This document shows positions 25,424-32,800 of a stretch of DNA of 32,800 bases, piece after piece (within the stretch, counting starts at the first letter, position 1; every line of letters begins with the position of its first letter). The stretch lies in contig NZ_JAUFQJ010000022.1 of NCBI RefSeq assembly GCF_030409685.1, forward strand, positions 1-32,800, written 5' to 3'. Under the pieces are notes generated by a model. That model was not told where the DNA came from, searched no databases, and saw nothing but the letters and a program-made list of their open reading frames with translations. The stretch comes from Ferruginibacter paludis (GTDB lineage: Bacteria > Bacteroidota > Bacteroidia > Chitinophagales > Chitinophagaceae). The position numbers and the translations under genes were made by a program.

Positions 25424-26023
25424 TTACTCTGCTTCTGCTACCACTTCTTTTACTTCCGGAATCATCCTTTTCATCATTCCTTCAATACCCGCTTTTAGTG
25501 TAATCATGGAGGATGGGCAACCGCTGCAGCTTCCCTGCAACATCAGGTTTACGCGGCCGTCTTCATAGCTTTTAAACTGTATGGCACCGCCATCCATTTC
25601 AACGGCTGGCTTTACATAATTTTCCAGTAGTTCCTTAATACGCTTTACAACATCATCATCGTCTGCACTTACTTCGTTGCTGCTTTCACTCTTCATGCTG
25701 GCAACCGCTTCTTCATTTACCACCACTTTTCCTTCTTCCAGGTATTCTTTCAAAAATAATTTGATGGTGGGAATTACATCCTGCCAATCATCTGTATCGG
25801 TTGTTTTTGTAAGGGTAACAAAGTTACTTGCTATAAAAACCGATTTAATAAATGGAAAAGTAAATAGCTCCTGTGCCAGTGGAGAAGGTGCGGCTGTCAA
25901 CTCATCCTGAAAGTCAATACTTTTCCCCGGATACAATAATTTGTTGGCAACAAATTTCATTGTTTCAGGGTTGGGGGTCATTTCTGTATATATGCTGATA
26001 ACCGGATTGCCTGTTTTAATCAT
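25424..26023 (-). CDS. NifU-domain Fe-S scaffold/carrier protein (Nfu type)
   Basis: This 199-residue protein has an N-terminal Nfu_N-like domain (about 8-95, with TPNPETMKFVANKLLYPG) joined to a C-terminal NifU domain (about 125-199). The cluster-binding pair is Cys166 and Cys169 in GSCSGCPSS, followed by a conserved helix (MITLKAGIEGMMKRMIPEV). It should carry or deliver a 4Fe-4S cluster to target enzymes in the cytoplasm. It is a single-gene unit. The PETMKF motif is the typical start of the Nfu N-domain, which supports the chosen start. Confidence 0.93.
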   Translation of the reverse strand: MIKTGNPVISIYTEMTPNPETMKFVANKLLYPGKSIDFQDELTAAPSPLAQELFTFPFIKSVFIASNFVTLTKTTDTDDWQDVIPTIKLFLKEYLEEGKVVVNEEAVASMKSESSNEVSADDDDVVKRIKELLENYVKPAVEMDGGAIQFKSYEDGRVNLMLQGSCSGCPSSMITLKAGIEGMMKRMIPEVKEVVAEAE

Positions 26024-26048
26024 AAAAATGTATTTAAAAATTTCAATG

Positions 26049-26056
26049 CAAAGTTA
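26049..26056 (-). promoter_or_regulatory. -7 box for the Nfu gene
   Basis: It reads TAACTTTG on the minus strand, a perfect TAnnTTTG match 25 bases before the ATG at 26023. A TTTG lies further up (26071-26074) but with only 14 bases between, so the -33 box is uncertain. Confidence 0.5.
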
Positions 26057-26149
26057 ACATTATCCTGCCACAAAGGTTTACCGGCCGGGCTCTATACCAA
26101 CCTCATAAGCCAATAATTTCCAATTTCGAAAACTAAATCTTAGTAGGTA

Positions 26150-28495
26150 TTATTCCACAATCCTTAATTTGGCATAGTTGAGCATGATCTTTTTTTCACC
26201 ATTCAGCTCAAATTGGACTGTAGCAATGGGATTATGCGCTGCTCCTTCCATTTTTATCACATCTCCAAAACCAAATTTTTGATGTTCCACTTTTTGGCCC
26301 GGTTGTAAATTACTGGTATCGCTGGCTGCAAAATCTGCTGTTGGTGTATGCTCCTTGGCTTGCGGCCTTGCAGGAATTAAATAGGCTGGCCGGCTCTTTT
26401 CTTCTTTCTTAAATGGATTGTCGGCGGTTTTATAGCTGGTTCCGCCTGCACCCGTTTTATCAAAAGCTCCACCGCCCCAGTTATTGCTATGGCCGTTACC
26501 GCCCTGGTTTCTGATACCTCCTCCGGCAAAACTTCTGTCAATAAAATCGCCGGGCATTTCATCGATAAAACGACTGGGCTCGTTTTGCTGCAACTGGCCA
26601 AACCGGTACCGGGCGTTGGCATAAGTCAACCATAGTTTTTTCTTCGCCCTTGTAATGGCTACATAGAACAAGCGTCGCTCTTCCTCCAGTTCTTCCCGGG
26701 TATTGATGCTCATAGCATTGGGAAACAATGTTTCTTCCAAACCGCCTACAAATACGCAACTGAATTCAAGTCCTTTGGCAGCATGTATTGTCATCAGTTT
26801 TACACTGTCGGCATCTTCTTTATCATTATCTGTATCGGTCAGCAATGTAATTTGCTGTAAATAACTGCCTAAACTCTTATCGCCCACTTCGCCATCTTCT
26901 TCATTCATGGGCGTTTCAGTAAATTCTTTGATAGAGTTCAGCAACTCCTGTGTATTCTCGTAACGGGCTAATCCTTCTGTAGTTTTATCATTGAAAAGTT
27001 CTTTTACAATACCGGTACTTTTACCGACTATGATGGCCAGGTCGTACGCATTTTTTTTCTGCAATTCGCTCTGGAACATCTTTATCATCAATACAAAATT
27101 GTTAATGGCTTCAAGCGTTCCAGCTTTATAACCAAACGTTGCTGCACTCGTCAACACTTCCCAAAGCGTAATATTGTTTTCATTGGCAGCTAATACGGCC
27201 CTGTCCATGCTGGTTTTACCAATGCCTCTTGTGGGATAGTTTATTATTCTTTTCAAAGCTTCCTCATCCTGCGGATTAACGACAAGCCTTAAATACGCAA
27301 TAAAATCCTTTACTTCTTTTCGCTGATAGAATGAAAGGCCGCCATAAATGCGGTAAGCAATATTCATCCGGCGCAGGCTTTCTTCATAAGCCCGGCTTTG
27401 TGCATTGGTACGATATAAGATAGCAAACTCCTTATTAAAATAATGATTGCGCAGTTTCTCTTCCTGTATGGTATCGGCCACATATTTTCCTTCCTCATTA
27501 TCAGTCGCTGTACGTACCAGTTTTATTTTATCGCCGGGGGTATTATCTGTCCACAGTTTTTTGGGGATCTGGTTTTTATTATTGCCAATAATTTCATTGG
27601 CTACACTTAAAATGCTTTTGGTACTGCGATAGTTCTGTTCCAGCTTGACCACTTTTACATCATCGTAATCTTTTTCAAACTGCAGAATATTTTCAATGGT
27701 GGCGCCCCTGAAACTGTAAATGCTTTGCGCATCATCTCCCACTACACAAATATTTTCGTGCATAGCACCCAACAATTTCATAATCTCGTACTGGGATGTG
27801 TTGGTATCCTGGTATTCATCTACCATGATGTATTTAAACTTGCGCTGGTATTTACTTAAAGCATCGGGGTGATTTTTTAGCAGGATATACATCTTGAACA
27901 AAAGGTCATCAAAATCCATGGCGCCGTTTTTAAAACAACGGTTGGCGTAAGCTGCGTATATCTGGCCAATCATCGGCCGGTTAGCCCTCGCATCTTCCTG
28001 CTGAATGGTAGGGTCGTTGATATATTCCGCCGGACCGATCAAACTGTTTTTTGCACTGGAAATACGGTTGTACACCGTATTAGGCTTGTAATATGCCGGA
28101 TCAAGTTCCAGTTCTGCCAATACCGTTTTAATTACGCTTTTGGCATCATCTGTATCATAAATGGTAAAATTATTTGGGTAACCAATTTTATTGGCTTCTG
28201 CCCTCAGAATTCTTGCAAACACGCTGTGAAAAGTGCCGATGTATAAGTTACGGGCTTCAGAATTACCCAATACTTTTTCCACCCGCTCTTTCATTTCCTT
28301 TGCCGCCTTATTTGTAAAAGTGAGCGCCAGAATATTAAAAGCGTCAATTCCGTGAGCACCCATCAGGTGCGCAATACGTGTGGTGAGCACTTTGGTTTTA
28401 CCACTTCCTGCACCGGCAATAATAATAATTGGCCCGTCTTTATGCAATACCGCCTCTCTTTGGGGTTCATTTAATTCGTCTAAATAATTGCGCAT
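26150..28495 (-). CDS. pcrA: UvrD/PcrA-type DNA helicase
   Basis: This 781-residue superfamily 1A 3'-5' helicase acts in nucleotide-excision repair and replication-fork clearance. Motifs in order: LNEPQREAV (Q motif, 8-16), AGAGSGKT (Walker A, 27-34), LALTFTNKAAKEMKER (Ia), DEYQDT (near 223-228), GDDAQSIYSFRGA (III), LEQNYRST (IV), VKLMTIHAAKGLEF (V) and FYVAITRAKKKLWLTYA (VI). A glycine/asparagine-rich linker (about 655-690) precedes a C-terminal Tudor-like domain (PGQKVEHQKFGFGDVIKMEG), which in PcrA/UvrD proteins contacts RNA polymerase. A promoter lies so close to the ATG that a leaderless mRNA is likely. Confidence 0.96.
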   Translation of the reverse strand: MRNYLDELNEPQREAVLHKDGPIIIIAGAGSGKTKVLTTRIAHLMGAHGIDAFNILALTFTNKAAKEMKERVEKVLGNSEARNLYIGTFHSVFARILRAEANKIGYPNNFTIYDTDDAKSVIKTVLAELELDPAYYKPNTVYNRISSAKNSLIGPAEYINDPTIQQEDARANRPMIGQIYAAYANRCFKNGAMDFDDLLFKMYILLKNHPDALSKYQRKFKYIMVDEYQDTNTSQYEIMKLLGAMHENICVVGDDAQSIYSFRGATIENILQFEKDYDDVKVVKLEQNYRSTKSILSVANEIIGNNKNQIPKKLWTDNTPGDKIKLVRTATDNEEGKYVADTIQEEKLRNHYFNKEFAILYRTNAQSRAYEESLRRMNIAYRIYGGLSFYQRKEVKDFIAYLRLVVNPQDEEALKRIINYPTRGIGKTSMDRAVLAANENNITLWEVLTSAATFGYKAGTLEAINNFVLMIKMFQSELQKKNAYDLAIIVGKSTGIVKELFNDKTTEGLARYENTQELLNSIKEFTETPMNEEDGEVGDKSLGSYLQQITLLTDTDNDKEDADSVKLMTIHAAKGLEFSCVFVGGLEETLFPNAMSINTREELEEERRLFYVAITRAKKKLWLTYANARYRFGQLQQNEPSRFIDEMPGDFIDRSFAGGGIRNQGGNGHSNNWGGGAFDKTGAGGTSYKTADNPFKKEEKSRPAYLIPARPQAKEHTPTADFAASDTSNLQPGQKVEHQKFGFGDVIKMEGAAHNPIATVQFELNGEKKIMLNYAKLRIVE

Positions 28496-28499
28496 ATCA

Positions 28500-28528
28500 C
28501 AAAGTTACGAATAGCGTTTTGGGCGCAA
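28500..28528 (-). promoter_or_regulatory. pcrA promoter, leaderless arrangement
   Basis: On the minus strand: TTG (28526-28528), 18 bases, then TAACTTTG (28500-28507). The last G of the box is 5 bases before the A of the ATG (28495), so transcription should begin at or next to the start codon. Confidence 0.6.
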
Positions 28529-28722
28529 GTCCCTGTTAGGAAATATTTATCGCCTCTCCAGGTTACTTTTCATTTTAAACCCTTCTTGATACAGATGTGT
28601 TGACCAAGCTTTATAAAATAAACAGCTATCATCAGAATCAATTTTTAAAATGGTTTTCCAGAAACCAAACAAAAATTAATAGTTATTAACAAGTATTTGC
28701 AAAAAACTACCACTTTGTGGTA

Positions 28723-28753
28723 TATGACATATCAAATAACTATTGTCTCTTTG
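28723..28753 (+). promoter_or_regulatory. possible promoter of a small RNA upstream of recA
   Basis: TATG (28723-28726), exactly 19 bases, then TCTCTTTG (28746-28753): one mismatch in each half of the Bacteroidota consensus, with ideal spacing. It is judged together with the terminator at 28870-28903. Confidence 0.3.
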
Positions 28754-28758
28754 TAGTG

Positions 28759-28904
28759 TTCTGGTTCCAATACTGCCATTTGTTCCGGAGAAGATTTTTA
28801 AAGCCCGTTTTCTATCCGTATTTATTTCGTCGTGTAAATTGAAAACACGAATTCTGTCATACCTAACATAACCCGTTTCGGCCCAGGCCTGAACGGGTTT
28901 TTAG
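28759..28904 (+). ncRNA. candidate small non-coding RNA (about 145 nt)
   Basis: The 582-base gap between pcrA and recA contains no convincing gene but does contain a promoter-like element and a strong terminator 145 bases apart on the plus strand, enclosing this segment. An internal hairpin CGTGT / ACACG (about 28831-28849) is visible. A free-standing transcript or a 6S-type RNA are possible; I could not match it to a known family by eye. The alternative is that it is the leader of a short peptide beginning GTG at 28756. Confidence 0.35.
28870..28903 (+). terminator. intrinsic terminator in the pcrA-recA gap
   Basis: Arms AACCCGTT (28870-28877) and AACGGGTT (28892-28899) surround a 14-base loop that itself can pair (GGCC with GGCC), followed by T residues. 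No annotated plus-strand gene ends before it, which points to an unannotated transcript. Confidence 0.65.
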
Positions 28905-29010
28905 ATCCATCCTCGTACACGAAAACCGATTGTATACTCTTTCGGTAAACTAAAAACTAATTTTTTTACTAAATATGCTAAATATATTAGTGTTAATAAA
29001 AGAAACCTAT

Positions 29011-29018
29011 TATCTTTG
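29011..29018 (+). promoter_or_regulatory. -7 box of the recA promoter
   Basis: TATCTTTG matches TAnnTTTG perfectly, 59 bases before the recA ATG. The -33 position holds only TTAG at 28987-28990. I saw no LexA-type palindrome overlapping it. Confidence 0.5.
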
Positions 29019-29077
29019 AAGTCTGGTATATTTTTATAAACGCAAAACAAGATACATCACTTAAAAAAAACATCACA

Positions 29078-30088
29078 ATGAGCAACAACACGAACGTAGA
29101 AAAATTGAAAGCCCTTAAATTAACAATGGACAAAATCGATAAAGATTTTGGCAAAGGGTCGGTTATGATAATGGGAGATAAGCCCCATGTTGAGCAGGAA
29201 GTGATATCCACAGGATCGTTGGGACTGGATGTGGCATTGGGAATTGGTGGATTACCTAAGGGAAGAGTAATAGAAATTTATGGACCGGAAAGTAGTGGTA
29301 AAACAACCATTGCAACGCATGTAATTGCAGAATCGCAGAAAAAAGGTGGCATGTGTGCATTTATAGATGCGGAACATGCTTTTGATAGTGCTTATGCACA
29401 AAAGCTTGGCGTAGATATCGATAACCTGTTGATATCTCAGCCAGATTATGGTGAACAGGCATTGGAAATTGCAGACCGTTTGATTTTATCCGGAGCGGTA
29501 GATGTGGTGGTGATTGATTCAGTAGCGGCACTGGTACCTAAAAGTGAGCTGGAAGGAGAAATGGGTGACAGTAAAATGGGTTTACATGCAAGGTTAATGA
29601 GCCAGGCTTTACGTAAATTAACCGCTACCATTTCCAAAACAAACTGCTGTTGCATTTTTATCAACCAGCTGAGAGAAAAAATTGGTGTTATGTTTGGCAA
29701 TCCTGAAGTTACAACGGGCGGTAACGCTTTAAAGTTTTATGCTTCTGTACGTTTGGATATCCGCCGTATGGCTCAGATAAAAGATGGTGATGAAGCCATT
29801 GGAAACCGTGTAAAAGTAAAAGTTGTAAAAAATAAAGTAGCACCTCCTTTCAGAACTGCTGAGTTTGATATTGTTTTTGGAGAAGGTATTTCTAAAACAG
29901 GTGAAATTATTGACATGGGGGTTGAGCTGGGCATTGTACAGAAAAGCGGCAGCTGGTTTAGTTACGACACCAACAAATTAGGACAAGGAAGAGATTCAGT
30001 AAAACAGTTATTGAATGACAATCCTGAAATGGCGAAAGAAATAGAAACAAAAATCAGGGCTAAGATTGCAGAAATGCAGGCCACTTAA
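29078..30088 (+). CDS. recA: recombinase RecA
   Basis: The protein has 336 residues, slightly shorter than E. coli RecA (353) because the acidic C-terminal tail is reduced. It forms filaments on single-stranded DNA and drives strand exchange, and in many bacteria triggers the SOS response. Visible features are LDVALGIGGLPKGRVIEIYG, the Walker A GPESSGKTT (69-77), FIDAEHAFD, Walker B with DVVVIDSVAALVPKSE, the loop region GDSKMGLHARLMSQALRKL, CIFINQLREKIGVMFGNPE and TTGGNALKFYASVRLDIRR. It is a single-gene unit with a -7 box upstream and a strong terminator after it. Confidence 0.98.
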   Translation: MSNNTNVEKLKALKLTMDKIDKDFGKGSVMIMGDKPHVEQEVISTGSLGLDVALGIGGLPKGRVIEIYGPESSGKTTIATHVIAESQKKGGMCAFIDAEHAFDSAYAQKLGVDIDNLLISQPDYGEQALEIADRLILSGAVDVVVIDSVAALVPKSELEGEMGDSKMGLHARLMSQALRKLTATISKTNCCCIFINQLREKIGVMFGNPEVTTGGNALKFYASVRLDIRRMAQIKDGDEAIGNRVKVKVVKNKVAPPFRTAEFDIVFGEGISKTGEIIDMGVELGIVQKSGSWFSYDTNKLGQGRDSVKQLLNDNPEMAKEIETKIRAKIAEMQAT

Positions 30089-30117
30089 AAAAGTTTTTTC
30101 CGGGTTAGTAAATATGG

Positions 30118-30145
30118 GCCATTCTTTTTAGAATGGCTTTTTTTA
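30118..30145 (+). terminator. recA terminator
   Basis: Arms GCCATTC (30118-30124) and GAATGGC (30131-30137) surround a six-base loop and are followed by seven T. It overlaps the stop codon of the convergent glycosyltransferase gene by a few bases. Confidence 0.88.
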
Positions 30146-31387
30146 TTTTTCATAACCGGGCACCTTCGGGTAATTTAAAATAGTCCAATCACCCCTTTGA
30201 TTTTTGTTACTGCTGCTTACAATACTGCCAGAACCGGCATAATGAAAAAAATAATCGACGGCAGGTGTTATACTTTGAATCACACCAATCACCTCTTTTG
30301 CAGAAATGTCATCCATGTAAAAGACAATGGATTTTGCTGCATGTCTGATTATTAATTCCTGTACTTGTTCGTGGTCGGCCAATAAAATATTTGAGGTATC
30401 AACCATTCCTACAACCCGCAATTTTGCTTTCGTTTTTTCCAGCGCCGTCTTTAGTTCCTCACAATGCGCAGGCAAGCCAAACAACAACGCTGGTTTTAGA
30501 TGATTTGTTTTTTTTATGCCGGTATTTTTGCCTGTTACAAAAATGCCGGTAAGCCTGGTACCGATTACCTTTAGTTCTTTTGCCAGGTTTATAAAAAACT
30601 TGTATGCTGTTTTCCTGATGCCTGTGTAATGCTTTCCAACAAAAACATTCATTGCATTGTAAAATAGCCGGACATACAGCGTTCCCTTTTTTGTACTTTC
30701 TCCTTTAAAATGTATAATCGTACTCTCCGAAAAATAATAATTGTTATACCCTGCTTTTATTATCCGATAACTTAAATCTATATCTTCCCCGTACATAAAA
30801 AAAGTTTCATCAAAGCCTTGCATTGAATTGATTATTTTTCTTTCTGTCATCATAAAAGCGCCTGATAATATTGGCGCAAGTTGATTCACATCGTTTGGTG
30901 CGTGACCAAGATAATAATGGGCAAAAGTGCGGGAACGGGGAAAGAGAGCGGCCAAACCACTTAATTTAAAAAAGGATGTTGAAATGGAAGGAACGCCCCG
31001 CTTACTTTCTCTTAAAAACTCGCCTTTGCCATCAATCATCCTTATACCCAGGGCTCCAATATTTTTTTGCGACCGATAAAATGCCAGGCATTTTTCAAGG
31101 CAATCTTCGGGCATAATGGTATCAGGGTTTAAAAATAAAACGTATTCGCCAGCGGCCTTCTCCAATGCAACATTGTTTGCTTTTGCAAAGCCCGTATTCT
31201 TTCTGTTCCAGATAAAGTCAACGTTGGCAAATTGTTTGGTCAAATATTCATAACTGCCATCTGATGAATGGTTATCAACCACAATGATTTCGGCTTCAAT
31301 ATTTTTACAGGCTTTTACAACACTGTACAAACATTGTTCTGTAAAATACTTGACGTTGTAATTAACTATGATAACAGAAAGTTGCAA
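30143..31387 (-). CDS. GT2 glycosyltransferase with an extra C-terminal domain
   Basis: The protein has 414 residues and starts with TTG (31385-31387); this start is supported because SVIIVNYNVKYFTEQCLYSV is the standard GT2 beginning and an in-frame stop lies a dozen codons upstream. The GT-A catalytic part (about 1-240) has VVDNHSSDGS, FLNPDT (the DxD-like site), LSGAFMMTERK and FFMYGEDIDLSYRI, as in rhamnosyltransferase-like enzymes using nucleotide sugars at the cytoplasmic membrane face. A basic linker follows, then about 115 residues (300-414) including LRVVGMVDTSN, SIVFYMDDISAKE and PAVDYFFHYAG, which resemble a Rossmann-type CoA_binding-like domain of sugar-transferase enzymes. It is a single gene between recA and the IMPase-family gene. 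The acceptor is unknown. Confidence 0.88.
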   Translation of the reverse strand: MQLSVIIVNYNVKYFTEQCLYSVVKACKNIEAEIIVVDNHSSDGSYEYLTKQFANVDFIWNRKNTGFAKANNVALEKAAGEYVLFLNPDTIMPEDCLEKCLAFYRSQKNIGALGIRMIDGKGEFLRESKRGVPSISTSFFKLSGLAALFPRSRTFAHYYLGHAPNDVNQLAPILSGAFMMTERKIINSMQGFDETFFMYGEDIDLSYRIIKAGYNNYYFSESTIIHFKGESTKKGTLYVRLFYNAMNVFVGKHYTGIRKTAYKFFINLAKELKVIGTRLTGIFVTGKNTGIKKTNHLKPALLFGLPAHCEELKTALEKTKAKLRVVGMVDTSNILLADHEQVQELIIRHAAKSIVFYMDDISAKEVIGVIQSITPAVDYFFHYAGSGSIVSSSNKNQRGDWTILNYPKVPGYEK

Positions 31388-31571
31388 AAAATTGTTTTTA
31401 AGTGTACGAAATACGATTTTTTATATCAGTATTCAAAATTGTTCCTTTTATTTATCATATAGCATGATCGTCTTTCAAAATTAGCATTGCTCAAATCAAA
31501 ACATTGAATTGTGGAACTACAACACTGTTATTCGCTTAATATTCCATTTATGATAACATCTAATCCATCTT

Positions 31572-31579
31572 TATCTTTG
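31572..31579 (+). promoter_or_regulatory. -7 box of the IMPase-family gene, leaderless arrangement
   Basis: TATCTTTG matches TAnnTTTG perfectly and ends 4 bases before the ATG (31584), predicting a transcript that starts at the ATG. The -33 region shows only TTATG near 31548-31552. Confidence 0.5.
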
Positions 31580-31583
31580 CTGC

Positions 31584-32360
31584 ATGATAAAAAATACTTT
31601 ATTAAAAGCAACGGAAGCGGGTGCAAAAGAGCTGGTCCGTTTTTTCAACGGCGATTTTAAAATAACCAACAAAGAAGGTATTAATAACCCGGTAACAGAA
31701 GCAGATCATGCATCTGAAAAAGCCATTTTTGAAGTCATTAAAAATGATTTCCCTGATCATTTTATTTTAAGCGAGGAAGCCGGCGAAATTATTATGGACA
31801 GTAGCTATAAATGGATTATTGATCCCATTGATGGTACGATCAATTTTGCAAATGGTATTCCTATTTGTTGTATCAGTATAGGATTGGAGCACAATGGAAA
31901 GATAATAATGGGTGCAGTTTATAATCCTTTGATGAACGAATTTTTTATTGCCGAAAAAGGTGCCGGCGCAACATTAAATGATAAAAGAATTACTGTCAGC
32001 AATAAAACAGCCGTTGTAAACAGTTGTCTTGTTACCGGATTTCCTTACACTTACCTTGATGCACCTAATGGGCCCTTACAGGTTTTCGAAAAACTAATAC
32101 GCAAAGGAGTTCCCGTGAGGCGTCTTGGTAGCGCCGCCATCGATTTGTGCTGGGTTGCCTGTGGAAGATTTGATGGATTTTATGAACATAAGTTACAAGC
32201 CTGGGACAGTTCTGCCGGCTTTTTAATGGTAGAGGAAGCGGGAGGAAAAGTAACTGATTTTGCAGGTCAGTATTATTCAGTTTATCAGCCACACATATTG
32301 GCAAGTAACGGCAAAATACATGACGAATTACTGGGGATTATCAACGGCCAGGGTTTGTAA
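31584..32360 (+). CDS. inositol monophosphatase family phosphatase
   Basis: The protein has 258 residues, normal for the family (SuhB, CysQ, HisN). The Mg-dependent phosphatase motifs are present: LSEEAGE (metal ligand Glu, 62-68), WIIDPIDGTINFANGIP (metal ligands in DPIDGT, 80-85) and LQAWDSSAGFLMVEEAGGKV (third Asp near 208), together with GAVYNPLMNEFFIAEKGAGA and VRRLGSAAIDLCWVACGRFD. The usual WDxAAG is WDSSAG here, a mild variant. The substrate could be inositol monophosphate, histidinol phosphate or another small phosphate ester; sequence alone does not decide. Confidence 0.93.
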   Translation: MIKNTLLKATEAGAKELVRFFNGDFKITNKEGINNPVTEADHASEKAIFEVIKNDFPDHFILSEEAGEIIMDSSYKWIIDPIDGTINFANGIPICCISIGLEHNGKIIMGAVYNPLMNEFFIAEKGAGATLNDKRITVSNKTAVVNSCLVTGFPYTYLDAPNGPLQVFEKLIRKGVPVRRLGSAAIDLCWVACGRFDGFYEHKLQAWDSSAGFLMVEEAGGKVTDFAGQYYSVYQPHILASNGKIHDELLGIINGQGL

Positions 32361-32464
32361 CATGCCCGGTATTTTTGGTAGCGTGTTTCAATATTCTAAA
32401 AAAATTATTATTAAAAGGCATGAGTTGGAGAGTTTTAATTGCTTGTTACAACTTTACTAACTAG

Positions 32465-32800
32465 TCGGCCCTCAAAAAGTCGATTTTAATTTTGGGGGCA
32501 TAAAAATCCAGCAAGCTTTTATAATCATTTTATAAATCAGTATCCAATAGTTAATTGCCTCTGTGCGCCAGAGGTTAATTCGTCGTTTAAAATTCATAGC
32601 TGCAGCAGCCAGAATTACGTTCATGTTATCACCAATAATTCCTTTGAGGTAATTTCTGCACAATCGGTAGTCACGTTTTAAATGTCCGATTACAGGTTCG
32701 ATTGCAGCCCGCTTACCATGCCTGTTACGTTTTAGTTTAGAAATATTTTTGTCAGGCCTTGGAACCTGGATGATCGTCTCTTTGTATTGTTTAATTCCTT
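32465..32800 (-). mobile_element. insertion sequence, partial (runs off right edge)
   Basis: The end of a DDE transposase gene lies within about 10 bases of what should be one IS terminus near 32465-32480 (CGGCCCTCAAAAAGTCG). The other end is outside the window, so neither the terminal inverted repeat nor a target duplication can be confirmed. The insertion is about 100 bases past the IMPase-family gene, in a gene-free gap. Confidence 0.55.
32472..32800 (-). CDS. IS5/IS1182-like DDE transposase, C-terminal part
   Basis: This minus-strand frame is open from the right edge to TGA at 32472-32474, 108 residues visible with the N-terminus outside. It carries the C-terminal signature of IS5-superfamily DDE transposases: RNRHGKRAAIEPVIGHLKRD, with the catalytic Glu in AIEPVIGHLK, then CRNYLKGIIGDNMNVILAAA and AMNFKRRINLW. 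The visible part has no frameshift, so the element may be intact. The tail after NLWR is hydrophobic and basic, as in related Bacteroidota elements. Confidence 0.88.
   Translation of the reverse strand, partial: GIKQYKETIIQVPRPDKNISKLKRNRHGKRAAIEPVIGHLKRDYRLCRNYLKGIIGDNMNVILAAAAMNFKRRINLWRTEAINYWILIYKMIIKACWIFMPPKLKSTF

Noticed and set aside
28756..28842. 28-codon ORF starting GTG in the pcrA-recA gap
   Set aside because: Very short, odd composition, weak start codon; a structured RNA explains the promoter and terminator equally well.
28719..28863. Possible closing stem GGTAT-GACA / TGTCATACC around the small-RNA candidate
   Set aside because: Nine pairs with a two-base bulge are near chance level over this distance, and the 5' arm lies upstream of the predicted transcript start.
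1..32800. CRISPR arrays, tRNA, rRNA, prophage genes
   Set aside because: No regularly spaced repeats, cloverleaf-like or rRNA-like segments, or phage structural genes were seen.

Overview
The window looks like a chromosomal segment of a moderately AT-rich member of the Bacteroidota, most likely Chitinophagaceae or a close relative. The evidence is two SusC/SusD outer-membrane pairs, lipoproteins with Bacteroidota-type signal peptides, and several promoters of the Bacteroidota form (TTTG, about 19 bases, TAnnTTTG), some placed so close to the start codon that the mRNA would be leaderless. The genus is inference; no rRNA or tRNA gene was seen.

Positions 1-15773 hold the main accessory region: two paralogous cassettes on the minus strand, each in the order SusC-like TonB-dependent transporter, SusD-like lipoprotein, FG-GAP/VCBS lipoprotein. 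Cassette 2 is SusC 15773-12777, SusD 12764-11115, FG-GAP/ASPIC-UnbV 11041-7712. Cassette 1 is SusC 6281-3303, SusD 3269-1638, FG-GAP 1402 running off the left edge. The two share more than their proteins. Both have a LacI-type operator-like element (20 of 23 bases identical) about 200-230 bp before susC, a nearly identical 36-base leader directly before the susC ATG, and a hairpin between susD and the FG-GAP gene. Between the cassettes, on the plus strand, is a membrane-anchored protein that looks like an SRPBCC plus GyrI-like ligand-binding fusion (6747-7685). This twin uptake system of unknown substrate is the best candidate for something undescribed.

Positions 16176-19910 carry a small orphan ORF with a terminator, a methionine-type aminotransferase broken by an in-frame stop, and two cell-envelope sugar genes (manC, kdsD). 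Positions 19982-25394 carry recQ, corA, a nicotinamide-riboside salvage pair (pnuC and a NadR-type kinase) and a DoxX-like membrane protein. Positions 25424-30145 carry an Nfu-type Fe-S protein, a PcrA/UvrD helicase, a gene-free stretch with a candidate small RNA, and recA. The right end holds a GT2 glycosyltransferase with an unusual C-terminal domain, an inositol-monophosphatase-family protein, and the 3' part of an IS transposase that runs off the edge.

The housekeeping half has a DNA-repair flavour (recQ, pcrA, recA as separate transcription units). The left half is a nutrient-acquisition locus with no catabolic enzyme visible inside the window.
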